This document shows positions 26,096-34,132 of a stretch of DNA of 64,000 nucleotides, piece by piece. Where the stretch lies: positions 83,283 to 147,282 of the forward strand of contig QAZA01000016.1 in NCBI GenBank assembly GCA_003054695.1, given 5' to 3'. The notes below the pieces were generated by a model. The model saw nothing but the letters and a program-made list of their open reading frames with translations, was not told the origin of the DNA and did no database searches. The translations under genes were made by a program, and so were the position numbers. The number at the start of each line of letters is the position of its first letter. Within the stretch, counting starts at the first letter, position 1. The DNA comes from Verrucomicrobia bacterium LW23. Its GTDB lineage: Bacteria > Verrucomicrobiota > Verrucomicrobiia > Methylacidiphilales > UBA1321.

Positions 26096-26267
26096 CAGGT
26101 TACGCGTGAAACCTACACCAACCCATCACGTTGTCGGCAACTATTTCGGGCGGTTTAGGGCAAAATCGCAAAAATGTGAATCACAATATTGAACCCATGC
26201 GAGACTCTTGCCTCCCTCATGCTTATTCGCCTTGCCAGCGTTGCCTGAGTGTTCGATCCTGTCTACC

Positions 26268-27488
26268 ATGCTCACCACTGCGCTTTCGGAGGCAGCCGAC
26301 CTCTGCACCGCCTCTCCCAACGCCTCCCTGCCGGACGACGTGATCGCCGCCGTGGCCAAAGAACTCCTGGACCCGGCTATACAGGATGAAGAAAAGGCCC
26401 GCTTTTTGCGCGCCCACACTGCCAGGGGCGAGACGGCCGCCGAGCTGCGCCTCTTTTCCGCCGCCTTTCTGCCGCATGCCGTGGATCCCGGCTTTTGCAG
26501 CAGCGTGGGCGGGCGCGAGCTGCTGGACTGTTGCGGCACCGGCGGCAGCGGGCTCGACATCCTCAATATATCCACCGGCATGATGTTTGTGCTGGCGGCG
26601 TGCGGCGTGCCGGTGGCCAAGCATGGCAACGTGGGGGTTACCAAAAAAAGCGGCAGCGCCGACGTGCTGCGCGCCCTGGGCATTCGCATCGACCTGCCGC
26701 CCGAGCTGCAGCGCGCGTGCCTGGAGGAGGTGGGTGCCACGTTCCTTTTTGCGCGGCAGTTCCACCCCGCGTTTAAGGCGGTGGCGCCCGTGCGTCAAAA
26801 GCTGGCGATGGAGGGCCGGCGCACCATGTTTAATCTGCTGGGGCCGCTGCTTAACCCGGCCCGGCCGGCCGTGCAGCTGACGGGCGTGATCCGACATGAG
26901 CACCTGCCGCTCTTCTCCGAAGCGCTGGGCGCCACCTGCACGCGGCGGCTGGCGCTGTACGGCGAGAACTCCGTAGGCGTACCTTTTGGTGAAGTAAGTA
27001 TAACGGGCGAAACACGTTACGCGGGCGACGTGCCCGAGGGAATCGCCGACTGGGTGGAGGATCAGCAGGAGGCCCCGCACGCCCCCTCCCCCCTGGCCGC
27101 CATTACCGCGGCCGAGGCGGTCGCAAGCTCGCTGCATCCCGACGCCGCCACGCCCGCCGAGCAACCGCACGCACTCTCCCCGGAAGCCGCCGCGCGCTAC
27201 GCGGAGCTGGCCGCGCTGCACGTCTCCGGCCCGGAGGCCAGCGCGCAAATGCTGACGGACCTCTTCGCCTCCTGCGCCCCCGGCTCCCATACCCCAGGCG
27301 CGGCCGCCGAGGTGCCGCCGCTGGCGCGCAAGTTGTTGCTGGTCAACGCCAGCGTAGCGCTTGTGCTGCACCAAACAGCCCCCACGCTGGAGGCCGCCCT
27401 CGCCCTCGCCACCGAGGCTCTCGACTCTGGCCGCGCGCTGGACAAGCTGCAGCGGATGCAGGCTTTCTCGGAGAAACACGCGGCGTAA
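26268..27488 (+). CDS. TrpD-like phosphoribosyltransferase
   Basis: A 406-residue member of the anthranilate phosphoribosyltransferase family (glycosyltransferase family 3). The phosphoribosyl pyrophosphate loop appears as CCGTGGSGLDILNISTG near residues 88-104 and KHGNVGVTKKSGSADVLRAL follows. Family enzymes have a DE pair that binds the second magnesium; here the matching place reads PFGEVSITG, so the aspartate is missing. The C-terminal half is alanine-rich and longer than usual. No other trp gene is adjacent. I would call it TrpD-like or TrpD2-like; true tryptophan synthesis is doubtful. ATG 26268 is chosen over an upstream TTG. Confidence 0.75.
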   Translation: MLTTALSEAADLCTASPNASLPDDVIAAVAKELLDPAIQDEEKARFLRAHTARGETAAELRLFSAAFLPHAVDPGFCSSVGGRELLDCCGTGGSGLDILNISTGMMFVLAACGVPVAKHGNVGVTKKSGSADVLRALGIRIDLPPELQRACLEEVGATFLFARQFHPAFKAVAPVRQKLAMEGRRTMFNLLGPLLNPARPAVQLTGVIRHEHLPLFSEALGATCTRRLALYGENSVGVPFGEVSITGETRYAGDVPEGIADWVEDQQEAPHAPSPLAAITAAEAVASSLHPDAATPAEQPHALSPEAAARYAELAALHVSGPEASAQMLTDLFASCAPGSHTPGAAAEVPPLARKLLLVNASVALVLHQTAPTLEAALALATEALDSGRALDKLQRMQAFSEKHAA

Positions 27489-27526
27489 GGATGCATTCTC
27501 AAGTCGAGTGCAGGCACACGCAAGCC

Positions 27527-27677
27527 TCAGGAGCGCCACAGGCGCGAAAGCCTCTAGTGCATCGGCAAGGATCTATTTTAGGATTAGACGTGCGTGGACC
27601 GGGAACGTCCGAGAACCTCGAGGAGGTTCTATAACCTAGCCCAGGGCTATAGGCTTTCGCGCCTGTGGCGCTTCTGA
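27527..27677. repeat. 151-bp modular palindrome between convergent genes
   Basis: Outer arms of 27 bases (27527-27553 and 27651-27677) are inverted copies with one mismatch. Inside are a perfect GAACCTCGAGGAGGTTC palindrome (27613-27629) and TAGCCC/GGGCTA (27637-27649). The GAACCTCG module recurs at 35444 and the TAGCCCAGGG module at 18258-18470, so these elements seem to be assembled from shared parts. Confidence 0.75.
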
Positions 27678-27753
27678 GTAAGACCAGTTACCGGAATAAA
27701 TCGCATCGGAACCGCTCGAGGCGCCAGGTGCTTCCTACACTGCTCTGCCCACG

Positions 27754-28374
27754 CTATGCCACTGCCGTTACCACGTCGCGCTCGGCTAGAGCGCGGAGCA
27801 GGTCGGCCTTCTTTTGCACGGCTTCCTGCTCGCGCTGGCAGGGGACTTTGCATTCGACGGTGAGCACCAGCGCGGTGGGGGTCAGCTCGGGGCGGACGGA
27901 GCGGATGATTTGCCGGTGGGTGCGATCCAGGGCGTCGGCCACGCGCAGCAGGGCGGCCAGTTTGCTGACGATGACGCGGTGCTCCGGCGGCAGTTCAACG
28001 TAGCCGCCGTGTTGCGGGCACGGGAGCGCCTTGCGGTGATAGCGGGCCACCTGCGCCACAGCCGCAACCTCCTCCGGCGCAAGGCTTTGCCAGGGGAACT
28101 CGCGGATGATGCGGGCGGACCATTTATGGTGGCCGGAGCCGTCGGCTGTCTGCGACCACCCGGTATCGTGCAGCAGGGAGGCCACGTGCAGCCACGTGCG
28201 CTCGCGGTTGCCCAGGCCGTGCCAGGCGGTCAGGCCGTCGTAGAGCATGAGAGCGAGCAGAGCCACGTGGCGGGTATGCTCGGGCTCGTGCTCGTACCTG
28301 GCCAGGATCGCCTCGGTATCGCGAAGCAGGGCGGGTGGCAACTCCCGCGGCATGGCGGTGGTGGCGTGACTCAC
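27754..28374 (-). CDS. HD-domain phosphohydrolase, Ppx C-terminal-like
   Basis: A 206-residue all-helical protein. The HD signature is clear: a histidine in EHTRHVALLALMLYD, the HD pair in HVASLLHDTGWSQ, then HHKWSARIIREF and a later aspartate in LLRVADALDRTHR. This pattern matches the C-terminal helical domain of exopolyphosphatase/GppA proteins, here as a free-standing protein without the ASKHA domain. Metal-dependent phosphohydrolase activity on a nucleotide or polyphosphate-like substrate is likely, the exact one unknown. It is a single gene converging on the TrpD-like gene across a palindromic element. Confidence 0.8.
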   Translation of the reverse strand: MSHATTAMPRELPPALLRDTEAILARYEHEPEHTRHVALLALMLYDGLTAWHGLGNRERTWLHVASLLHDTGWSQTADGSGHHKWSARIIREFPWQSLAPEEVAAVAQVARYHRKALPCPQHGGYVELPPEHRVIVSKLAALLRVADALDRTHRQIIRSVRPELTPTALVLTVECKVPCQREQEAVQKKADLLRALAERDVVTAVA

Positions 28375-28510
28375 GGTGAGGGATGGGGATGCGGCGTGTG
28401 GTGTGCCGGCGATGCGCTACGACTTGTGAATCCATGCGTCGCCGGCGCAGCTCTCCGCTCTCGGCCGGCGATGCGGGGCCGAGAGCGGCGGGGGATGGGT
28501 GGCCGGACGC

Positions 28511-29365
28511 TTAGTCCAGGTCCATGGTGGGGCGCAGGTGCACGGGCTCCTGCTGCTTCTTCTTCTTGCCCTTGGCGATGATGTTGAGGACCTCAACAGC
28601 CACCGAGAAGGCCATGGCGAAGTAGATGTAGTTTTTGGAGATATGCGCGCCGCAGCCCTCGACAACGAGCGTAAAGCCGATGAGCATAAGGAAGGCAAGT
28701 GCCAGCATCTTGACAGTGGGGTGACGATTGACGAAATCCGAAACCCAGCCGGAGAACGCGAGCATAAAGCCCATGGAGATGACAACCGCCGCGATCATGA
28801 CCGACACGTTGTTGGTCATACCCACCGCGGTGATGACCGAGTCGATGGAGAACACAAGATCGATGACGATAATCTGCCAGACAACCGCCGAGAACGCGGC
28901 GTATACAGGGGCGGCGCCGGCGGTGTGGTCTTCGCTGTGGCCATGCTCCGTGCCTTCCAGGCTGTGGTGAATCTCCTTGGTGGCCTTGAAGAGGAGGAAC
29001 AGGCCGCCCGTCAGCAGGATGATGTCGCGCCAGCTGGGGCCCCAGTTTGTCGCGCCTGCCCATCCAAACCAGGCCTCAAAGGGCACGGTAAACGCGGGGT
29101 ACTTCAGCTGCGCGATGAAGCTGGCGAAGCAGAGCAGGATGACGCGCATGACGAGCGCCAGGCCCAGGCCGAGTTGCCGCGCCTTGTCGCGCTTCTCGGG
29201 CTCCACTTTGCCGGCCAGGATGGCGATGAAGATAACGTTGTCGATGCCGAGGACGATTTCGAGAATCGTGAGGGTGATCAGGCTAATGGTCAGCGCTGTC
29301 CACGTCGAATCGTCAATCGTGACACCGGCTGCCGCGATGAGAGGGTAGAGGTCGAATAGATTCAC
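28511..29365 (-). CDS. TerC family integral membrane protein
   Basis: About 284 residues with roughly seven membrane helices. The two family signatures are present: EIVLGIDNVIFIAILAGKV early and IDLVFSIDSVITAVGMT in the middle, whose acidic residues are thought to bind metal. A histidine-rich loop (EGTEHGHSEDH) lies between the halves. Relatives export manganese or help metalate secreted proteins and some give tellurium resistance. The C-terminus is a lysine-rich cytoplasmic tail. No ATG is available; I use the GTG at 29365, with a TTG at 29371 as alternative. A palindrome overlaps the start. The Mn importer at 45.9 kb is a possible functional counterpart. Confidence 0.85.
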   Translation of the reverse strand: MNLFDLYPLIAAAGVTIDDSTWTALTISLITLTILEIVLGIDNVIFIAILAGKVEPEKRDKARQLGLGLALVMRVILLCFASFIAQLKYPAFTVPFEAWFGWAGATNWGPSWRDIILLTGGLFLLFKATKEIHHSLEGTEHGHSEDHTAGAAPVYAAFSAVVWQIIVIDLVFSIDSVITAVGMTNNVSVMIAAVVISMGFMLAFSGWVSDFVNRHPTVKMLALAFLMLIGFTLVVEGCGAHISKNYIYFAMAFSVAVEVLNIIAKGKKKKQQEPVHLRPTMDLD

Positions 29366-29392
29366 GAGCAATAGAACTAGTTAGTTGCTCGT
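29364..29392 (-). promoter_or_regulatory. Palindrome over the terC start
   Basis: ACGAGCAA (29364-29371) and TTGCTCGT (29385-29392) are perfect inverted copies 13 bases apart; ACTAGT lies in the loop. It covers the probable start codon, so it could be an operator or a messenger hairpin that hides the start. Confidence 0.4.
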
Positions 29393-29556
29393 TCGACGTC
29401 AATAAAAAGGCTGAAGAAATAGAACTTTAAATAAGTTAAGTTATGAACATGCAAAATGCATTGCGCCGATTTTCATCTTTACAAATCTCCTAACACATTC
29501 CCGAGGGCTCGCGCCCCGCGCGCCCATGCCGCCCGTCTCTGCCCCTCGCCCCTCGC

Positions 29557-30642
29557 TTATGGCGAGGGAGGCAGGTCGTCGGTAGGGAGCTTGTAGGTGA
29601 TACCCAGTTTGGCGAGGGCTTCGTGCAGGCCGATATCGTCGCCCCGCGGGTCGCCGATGTAGAGGACTTTGCCTTCGGGCGTGACGAGGGCGGAGAGGGG
29701 GAAGGTGGTGGAGCCCATCTGGTTATACAGGGCGCGGGTTTTCTCCTCCAGCAGCCAGGGGAAGGTGATTTTGTTCTCTTTGCGCGCCTCCTCGGCGGCG
29801 GCGGCGTTGCCTTCGATGTTGAGGCCGACGCTCACAACCCCTTGCGGCCCAAGCTCTTTCTCCACGTCCACCATCTCGGTAATGCCGGCCAGGCTTTCGG
29901 GCGTAAAGCCGGTCCAGAAGTTGAGAAGGAGAACCTTTTTGCCTTTCACCAGCTCTGCAAAGGTGGCGGTGCCGCCCTGCGAGGTGGCGAACTTCGCGTT
30001 CATCGGCACGGCAATAGAGGTCATACGCGCCTTGCGGCGGTAGCCCAGGATGAACTGCGCGTAGAAGTTGGCTTCCTCCGGGTTGAGCCATATGGCCTCC
30101 TTTATCGCCGTCTCAAAGCCCTTCATGTCGCCACCCTCGGCGGCCACCACGGCTTTGATCAGCTCGTTCATCGCCTCCGGCTGTCCGGCGGTGCGGATGT
30201 AGCCGGCTTTTTCGAGATTCCACCTGGGCACCAGCGCGGCAAAGCGGGTGTGCACTTCCTTCAGTTTGTCCCACATTTGCGCGCGGAAGCAGTAGGTAAT
30301 TTCCGCCTCCAGCAGCTCTTCCTCGCTGGCGCCCAGGGATTTGGCTTTCTCCAGCAGTTTGGCAAACTGCGGTTCGTCCTTGCTATCCTTAAGCTTCATC
30401 ATCTCGTCGATGGTTTGCTCCTTGGGCTTGACGGGGGAGGTGCCGGGATCCTTGGGCAGACCCAGCGAGTGCGGGTCGCCGCCGCCGGCCGGAGCGGGCG
30501 CGGGATCCGCCGCCGGGGCGGGCATGGGGGCCTGGGCGGCGGCGGGCAGGATGGCGGCGCACAGCAGGGCGATGGCCGCGAGGGCAGACGCCATGCGGCG
30601 GTAACGGGAAGGGAGAACGGATGCGAATATCGTGCTGTTCAT
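29557..30642 (-). CDS. Exported thioredoxin-fold protein without active-site cysteines
   Basis: A 361-residue protein with a signal peptide ending AAILPAAAQA, a proline/alanine-rich stretch, a helical middle of about 130 residues that may be TPR-like, and a C-terminal TlpA/AhpC-TSA-like domain. The domain keeps the core KVLLLNFWTGFTPESLAGIT, LVTPEGKVLYIG and a cis-proline-like TTFPLSALV, but the place of the CxxC reads FTPE, so it cannot be a disulphide oxidoreductase. A binding or scaffold role in the periplasm is more likely. ATG 30642 gives a proper signal peptide; upstream in-frame codons belong to the promoter region. Confidence 0.8.
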   Translation of the reverse strand: MNSTIFASVLPSRYRRMASALAAIALLCAAILPAAAQAPMPAPAADPAPAPAGGGDPHSLGLPKDPGTSPVKPKEQTIDEMMKLKDSKDEPQFAKLLEKAKSLGASEEELLEAEITYCFRAQMWDKLKEVHTRFAALVPRWNLEKAGYIRTAGQPEAMNELIKAVVAAEGGDMKGFETAIKEAIWLNPEEANFYAQFILGYRRKARMTSIAVPMNAKFATSQGGTATFAELVKGKKVLLLNFWTGFTPESLAGITEMVDVEKELGPQGVVSVGLNIEGNAAAAEEARKENKITFPWLLEEKTRALYNQMGSTTFPLSALVTPEGKVLYIGDPRGDDIGLHEALAKLGITYKLPTDDLPPSP

Positions 30643-30887
30643 TCGATTTTTAGCAAACACTAGCAGCATCCGGGCCCGTGCGCGAGTGCCTAATTTTTCG
30701 GCTTGCGGCCTGGGGCTTGCGGTTTGGGCAGACCAGGTCCAGGGCGCCGTGGTGGCGATGCCCGTGCGAATTGACATTGCGGCAGGGCGCGCCCATCATC
30801 GGCGCTTTCCCGCCAAGGGCTTCCCGGTTTTGTCCCTGGCCCCTTATTCATCCTTCCATCCCCACATCTCCCTTTATCCTCTTCCCC

Positions 30888-31484
30888 ATGAGTTTTACCG
30901 CCACATTTCTCAGCGAAGTTCAGCAGGTAACCGCGGCCCTTCCGGCCGATACGATCGAGCGCATGGTGGACGAACTTGCGGCGCTGAAGGAGCGCGGCGG
31001 GCGGCTGTTTATTCTGGGCGTGGGCGGCAGTGCGGGCAATGCGTCGCACGCGGTTAACGACTTCCGCAAGATTGTGGGGATTGAGACGTACGCGCCCACC
31101 GACAACGTCTCCGAGCTGACGGCGCGCACCAACGACGAGGGGTGGTCCACCATCTTTGAGGCGTGGCTGAAAACCAGCCGGCTGAAGAAGGACGACGCGA
31201 TCCTGGTGTTGTCCGTAGGCGGCGGCAATCTGGAGAAGAACGTAAGCCCCAACCTGGTTACCGCGCTGCAGTACGCCGCGCAGGTGGGCACCCCGGTGCT
31301 GGGCATCGTTGGCCGCGACGGAGGGTACACCGCCAGGGTGGGCACCGCCGTGGTGGTGGTGCCGACGGTGAATCCCGAGCATGTGACGCCGCACTCCGAG
31401 GCTTTCCAGGCCGTGGTGTGGCATCTGCTGGTGTCGCACCCGCGCCTCAAGGCGTGCGCCACCAAGTGGGAGAGCACGAAGTAA
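30888..31484 (+). CDS. gmhA: SIS-domain sugar-phosphate isomerase, GmhA-like
   Basis: A 198-residue SIS-fold protein. The phosphosugar-binding signature ILGVGGSAGNASHAVNDF is close to that of sedoheptulose-7-phosphate isomerase, which makes the first heptose of LPS core synthesis; VLSVGGGNLEKNVSPNLV and the C-terminal AVVWHLLVSHP with its histidine also fit. The usual glutamate after the signature is aspartate here (VNDF). A GmhB-like phosphatase follows 180 bases later, supporting the ADP-heptose assignment. ATG 30888 is preceded by the weak site TTCCCC; the frame extends upstream without a better start. Confidence 0.8.
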   Translation: MSFTATFLSEVQQVTAALPADTIERMVDELAALKERGGRLFILGVGGSAGNASHAVNDFRKIVGIETYAPTDNVSELTARTNDEGWSTIFEAWLKTSRLKKDDAILVLSVGGGNLEKNVSPNLVTALQYAAQVGTPVLGIVGRDGGYTARVGTAVVVVPTVNPEHVTPHSEAFQAVVWHLLVSHPRLKACATKWESTK

Positions 31485-31524
31485 GTTCTCTCCGGTCCCC
31501 TCGCTTCTATTCCCATCTCGTCCC

Positions 31525-31612
31525 CTCCGTGTAATCCGTGAAATCCGTGGTTAATAACTCCCCCCTAAGAGAGAGGGGATGTTTAACCACGGATTTCACG
31601 GATTACACGGAA
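31525..31612. repeat. Inverted repeat of the CCGTGTAATCCGTG family
   Basis: Arms at 31525-31554 and 31583-31612 read CTCCGTGTAATCCGTGAAAT and onward, then its inverse, with about 29 of 30 bases matching. A short CCCCC/GGGG stem fills the spacer. The ACGGATTTCACGGATTACACGG motif is a dispersed palindrome I have seen in several unrelated bacterial genomes. Confidence 0.75.
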
Positions 31613-31665
31613 GGGAGACGGAAGCGGATCATACTGAAGGGGTTATCCTGAAATTGTTACAGGCG

Positions 31666-32238
31666 ATGCACACCCACGATTCAGCAGCCGGAGCGCGCCC
31701 GCTGCGCCGCGCCGTCTTCCTCGATCGCGACGGCGTCATCAACCGCCCCGTGGTGCGCGACGGCATGCCCTTCCCACCCGCCACGCCGGAGGAGTTTGCG
31801 CTGCTGGACGGCGTGCCCGAGGCGTGCCGGATGCTGCACGCGGCCGGATACCTGCTGGTCGTCGCCACCAACCAGCCCGATGTAGGCCGCGGCACCACGC
31901 CCCTGGCCACCGTGGAGGCGATGCATCGCCGCATGTGCGAGCTTCTCCCGGAAATCGACCGCGTGGAAGCCTGCTACCACCCCGGCGGCGGCGATCCCCC
32001 CTCGCCCGACCGCAAGCCCGCCCCCGGTATGCTGCTGCGCGCCGCGAAAGAGCTGGGCATTGACCTGCCCGCCAGCTACATGGTGGGCGACCGCTGGCGC
32101 GATGTGGACTGCGGCCACGCCGCCGGATGCCGCACGTTTTTTATCGACTACGGCTACGCCGAGAAGCTGCGGCAGCAGCCCGATTTCGTCGCGACATCTC
32201 TGTTAGACGCAGCGCAAAAAATTCTCTCGCGCACATAA
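31666..32238 (+). CDS. gmhB: D,D-heptose 1,7-bisphosphate phosphatase, HAD family
   Basis: A 190-residue HAD-IIIA phosphatase. Motif I is FLDRDGVINRP, motif II ATNQPDVGRG (a threonine then asparagine), the lysine motif DRKPAPGM and motif IV VGDRWRDVDCGHAAGC. GmhB enzymes carry a zinc loop of four ligands; here CYHPGGGDPPSPDRKP keeps the first cysteine and histidine but lacks the CxC, so zinc may be absent. It would strip the C7 phosphate in ADP-heptose synthesis after GmhA. The frame extends back into the palindrome upstream; ATG 31666 is the sensible start. Confidence 0.85.
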   Translation: MHTHDSAAGARPLRRAVFLDRDGVINRPVVRDGMPFPPATPEEFALLDGVPEACRMLHAAGYLLVVATNQPDVGRGTTPLATVEAMHRRMCELLPEIDRVEACYHPGGGDPPSPDRKPAPGMLLRAAKELGIDLPASYMVGDRWRDVDCGHAAGCRTFFIDYGYAEKLRQQPDFVATSLLDAAQKILSRT

Positions 32239-32377
32239 CATCCCGTTTGCCACCGGCACAGATTTCCCCCATGCCGCAATCTCCACTTGGATTTTCGGGA
32301 CAAATGAGTAAAAATGCGCGAAATGGAATTGGCGCAAGGGCCTGCCCTGAGGGGCGGTCGCTGCGCCGCACGACCTC

Positions 32378-34081
32378 ATGGACGCTTCCTCCCTACATGC
32401 CCTCCAGGCGCGATACAAGGCGCTGATTACGGCGTCGCGCGCCCTTTTCTCCGTCAGTACACTGGATGACATTGTCGAGCAGATCCTCCGTCACTCCCGC
32501 GAAATGATGGCGGCCGAGGCGTGCTCCATGTTCCTTCCGGACGAGCGCGCCAGGGAACTCATCCTCTACTCCGCCCGCGGCGCCCGGGACAGCGTGCACA
32601 CGCTGCGCATTCCGTGGGACAAAGGGATCGCCGGCACCTGCTTTCAGACAAAAGAGGCGGTGCGCATTGACGACGTGCAGAACGACCCGCGCTTTTTTCG
32701 CGGCGCGGACGTCAAGTCCGGCTTTGTAACGCGGGCCATGCTGTGCATGCCGCTTATCGACAAGAACGACTGCCTTGGCGTCATCCAGGCCATCAACCCC
32801 ACGCAGGGCGCCTTTTTCAGCGATCTGGACCAGGAGATATTCGAGGGCCTCGCTTCCATCGTCACCAGCGCGCTGCTGCGGCTGGAGCGCGAGCGCAAGG
32901 CGGCCGAGGAAGCCAAGCTGGCGCGCGAGCTGCAGCTGGCGCACGAGATCCAGACATCCTTTCTGCCGCCGCGCGTGGTAACGGCGCCGCTGGCGGAGAT
33001 CCGCGTGAAGTACCAGCCCGCGCGCGTTATCGGCGGCGATTTTTACTCCGCGCTCTCCATGCCGGGCAACCGCATCCTTATGGCCACGGGCGATGTCTCG
33101 GGCAAAGGCATACCGGCGGCGCTTACCACGGCACAGATTACCGGGGAGATCTCCGCCCTGGGCAGCGTGGCGCAGGCCAGCCTTAGCGAGTTTGTGCGTC
33201 TGCTGAACAAGGGGCTGTGCGGGCGGCTGGCCTACGGGCGCTTCGTCGCCACCAGTTTTTTGCTGTACGATCCCAACGCCGGTACCATGGAGGTGCTGTG
33301 CGCCGGGCAGTTCCCTCCGTGGCGATGGAAGCCCGACGAGTGGGAGATCATCAAAGTGCCGCCCAGCCTGCCGATGGGTATCTCGCCGGATTACCCCTAC
33401 GAGGCGGTAACCTACCCGTGCGCGCCCGGCGAGAAATGGCTGCTCTTTAGCGACGGCATTAACGAAGGCCGCAGCCCGGTAACGGGCGACGACTACGGCT
33501 TTGACCGCCTGCGCGCCAGCCTCCCCTCGTCCGGCGCGGAGCTTATCCTCGGCGCAGCGTGGAACGCGTGGAGCGGCTACGTGGACATCAACGCGCTGCA
33601 CGACGACGCCTGCATGTGCATCCTCAGCTCGCTGCCTCCCGCCGAGCTGTGCGTCAACTCCCAGCGCAGCAACAGCAAGCGCGTGCGGCAGTATGTCGAG
33701 AGCTGGACCGAAGCGGCCGGCTACAATGACAAAATGCGAGGCCAGATTGTGCTGGCCACGGACGAAGCGTTTACCAACATCCTGCGCCACACCTATCTTA
33801 ATGAGGAAGGCAAGGACGTCACCGTCACCGCCCGCATTGAGGAGGACGAGTTCGTCATCCAACTGCGCGACTTCGGCCCGCAAATCGACAAGGAAAAGCT
33901 TAAAGGCCGCAGCCTGGAAGACATCAAACCCGGTGGCCTTGGCCTGCACCTGCTCAACGTCACGTTCGACACCGTGAACTTCGAAAGCGCCGAGCCCGGG
34001 ACGCTGCTGAGCCTGCGCAAAAAGCTCCCCCAGCCACCCGCCGCCGGTGAGGAAACGGCCGCGCCGGCGACGACGGAGTAG
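32378..34081 (+). CDS. GAF / PP2C phosphatase / anti-sigma kinase fusion
   Basis: A 567-residue cytoplasmic regulator. Residues about 20-165 are a GAF sensor; a short coiled coil (RLERERKAAEEAKLARELQL) leads to an RsbU/SpoIIE phosphatase at about 200-410 with metal ligands in IGGDFYS, GDVSGKGIP, LFSDGINEG and DDACMCIL. The last 140 residues are an RsbW-like HATPase (ATDEAFTNILRHTY, GGLGLHLLN). It thus combines the kinase and phosphatase that oppose each other on STAS-domain antagonists in partner-switching control of sigma factors. No STAS or sigma gene is adjacent, so its target lies elsewhere. It may share a transcript with the next gene, 51 bases on. Confidence 0.92.
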   Translation: MDASSLHALQARYKALITASRALFSVSTLDDIVEQILRHSREMMAAEACSMFLPDERARELILYSARGARDSVHTLRIPWDKGIAGTCFQTKEAVRIDDVQNDPRFFRGADVKSGFVTRAMLCMPLIDKNDCLGVIQAINPTQGAFFSDLDQEIFEGLASIVTSALLRLERERKAAEEAKLARELQLAHEIQTSFLPPRVVTAPLAEIRVKYQPARVIGGDFYSALSMPGNRILMATGDVSGKGIPAALTTAQITGEISALGSVAQASLSEFVRLLNKGLCGRLAYGRFVATSFLLYDPNAGTMEVLCAGQFPPWRWKPDEWEIIKVPPSLPMGISPDYPYEAVTYPCAPGEKWLLFSDGINEGRSPVTGDDYGFDRLRASLPSSGAELILGAAWNAWSGYVDINALHDDACMCILSSLPPAELCVNSQRSNSKRVRQYVESWTEAAGYNDKMRGQIVLATDEAFTNILRHTYLNEEGKDVTVTARIEEDEFVIQLRDFGPQIDKEKLKGRSLEDIKPGGLGLHLLNVTFDTVNFESAEPGTLLSLRKKLPQPPAAGEETAAPATTE

Positions 34082-34132
34082 CTGCCCTGGCCAAAGCCCT
34101 ATCGTGGAAACCGTTGAGGCATTGACGCAGCC

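Noticed and set aside
27527..27677. CRISPR-like repeat
   Set aside because: The repeats are inverted single units without regular spacers, and no cas gene is present.
29393..29556. Manganese (yybP-ykoY) riboswitch before terC
   Set aside because: I looked because of the TerC context but saw no matching multi-branch core with its conserved loops.
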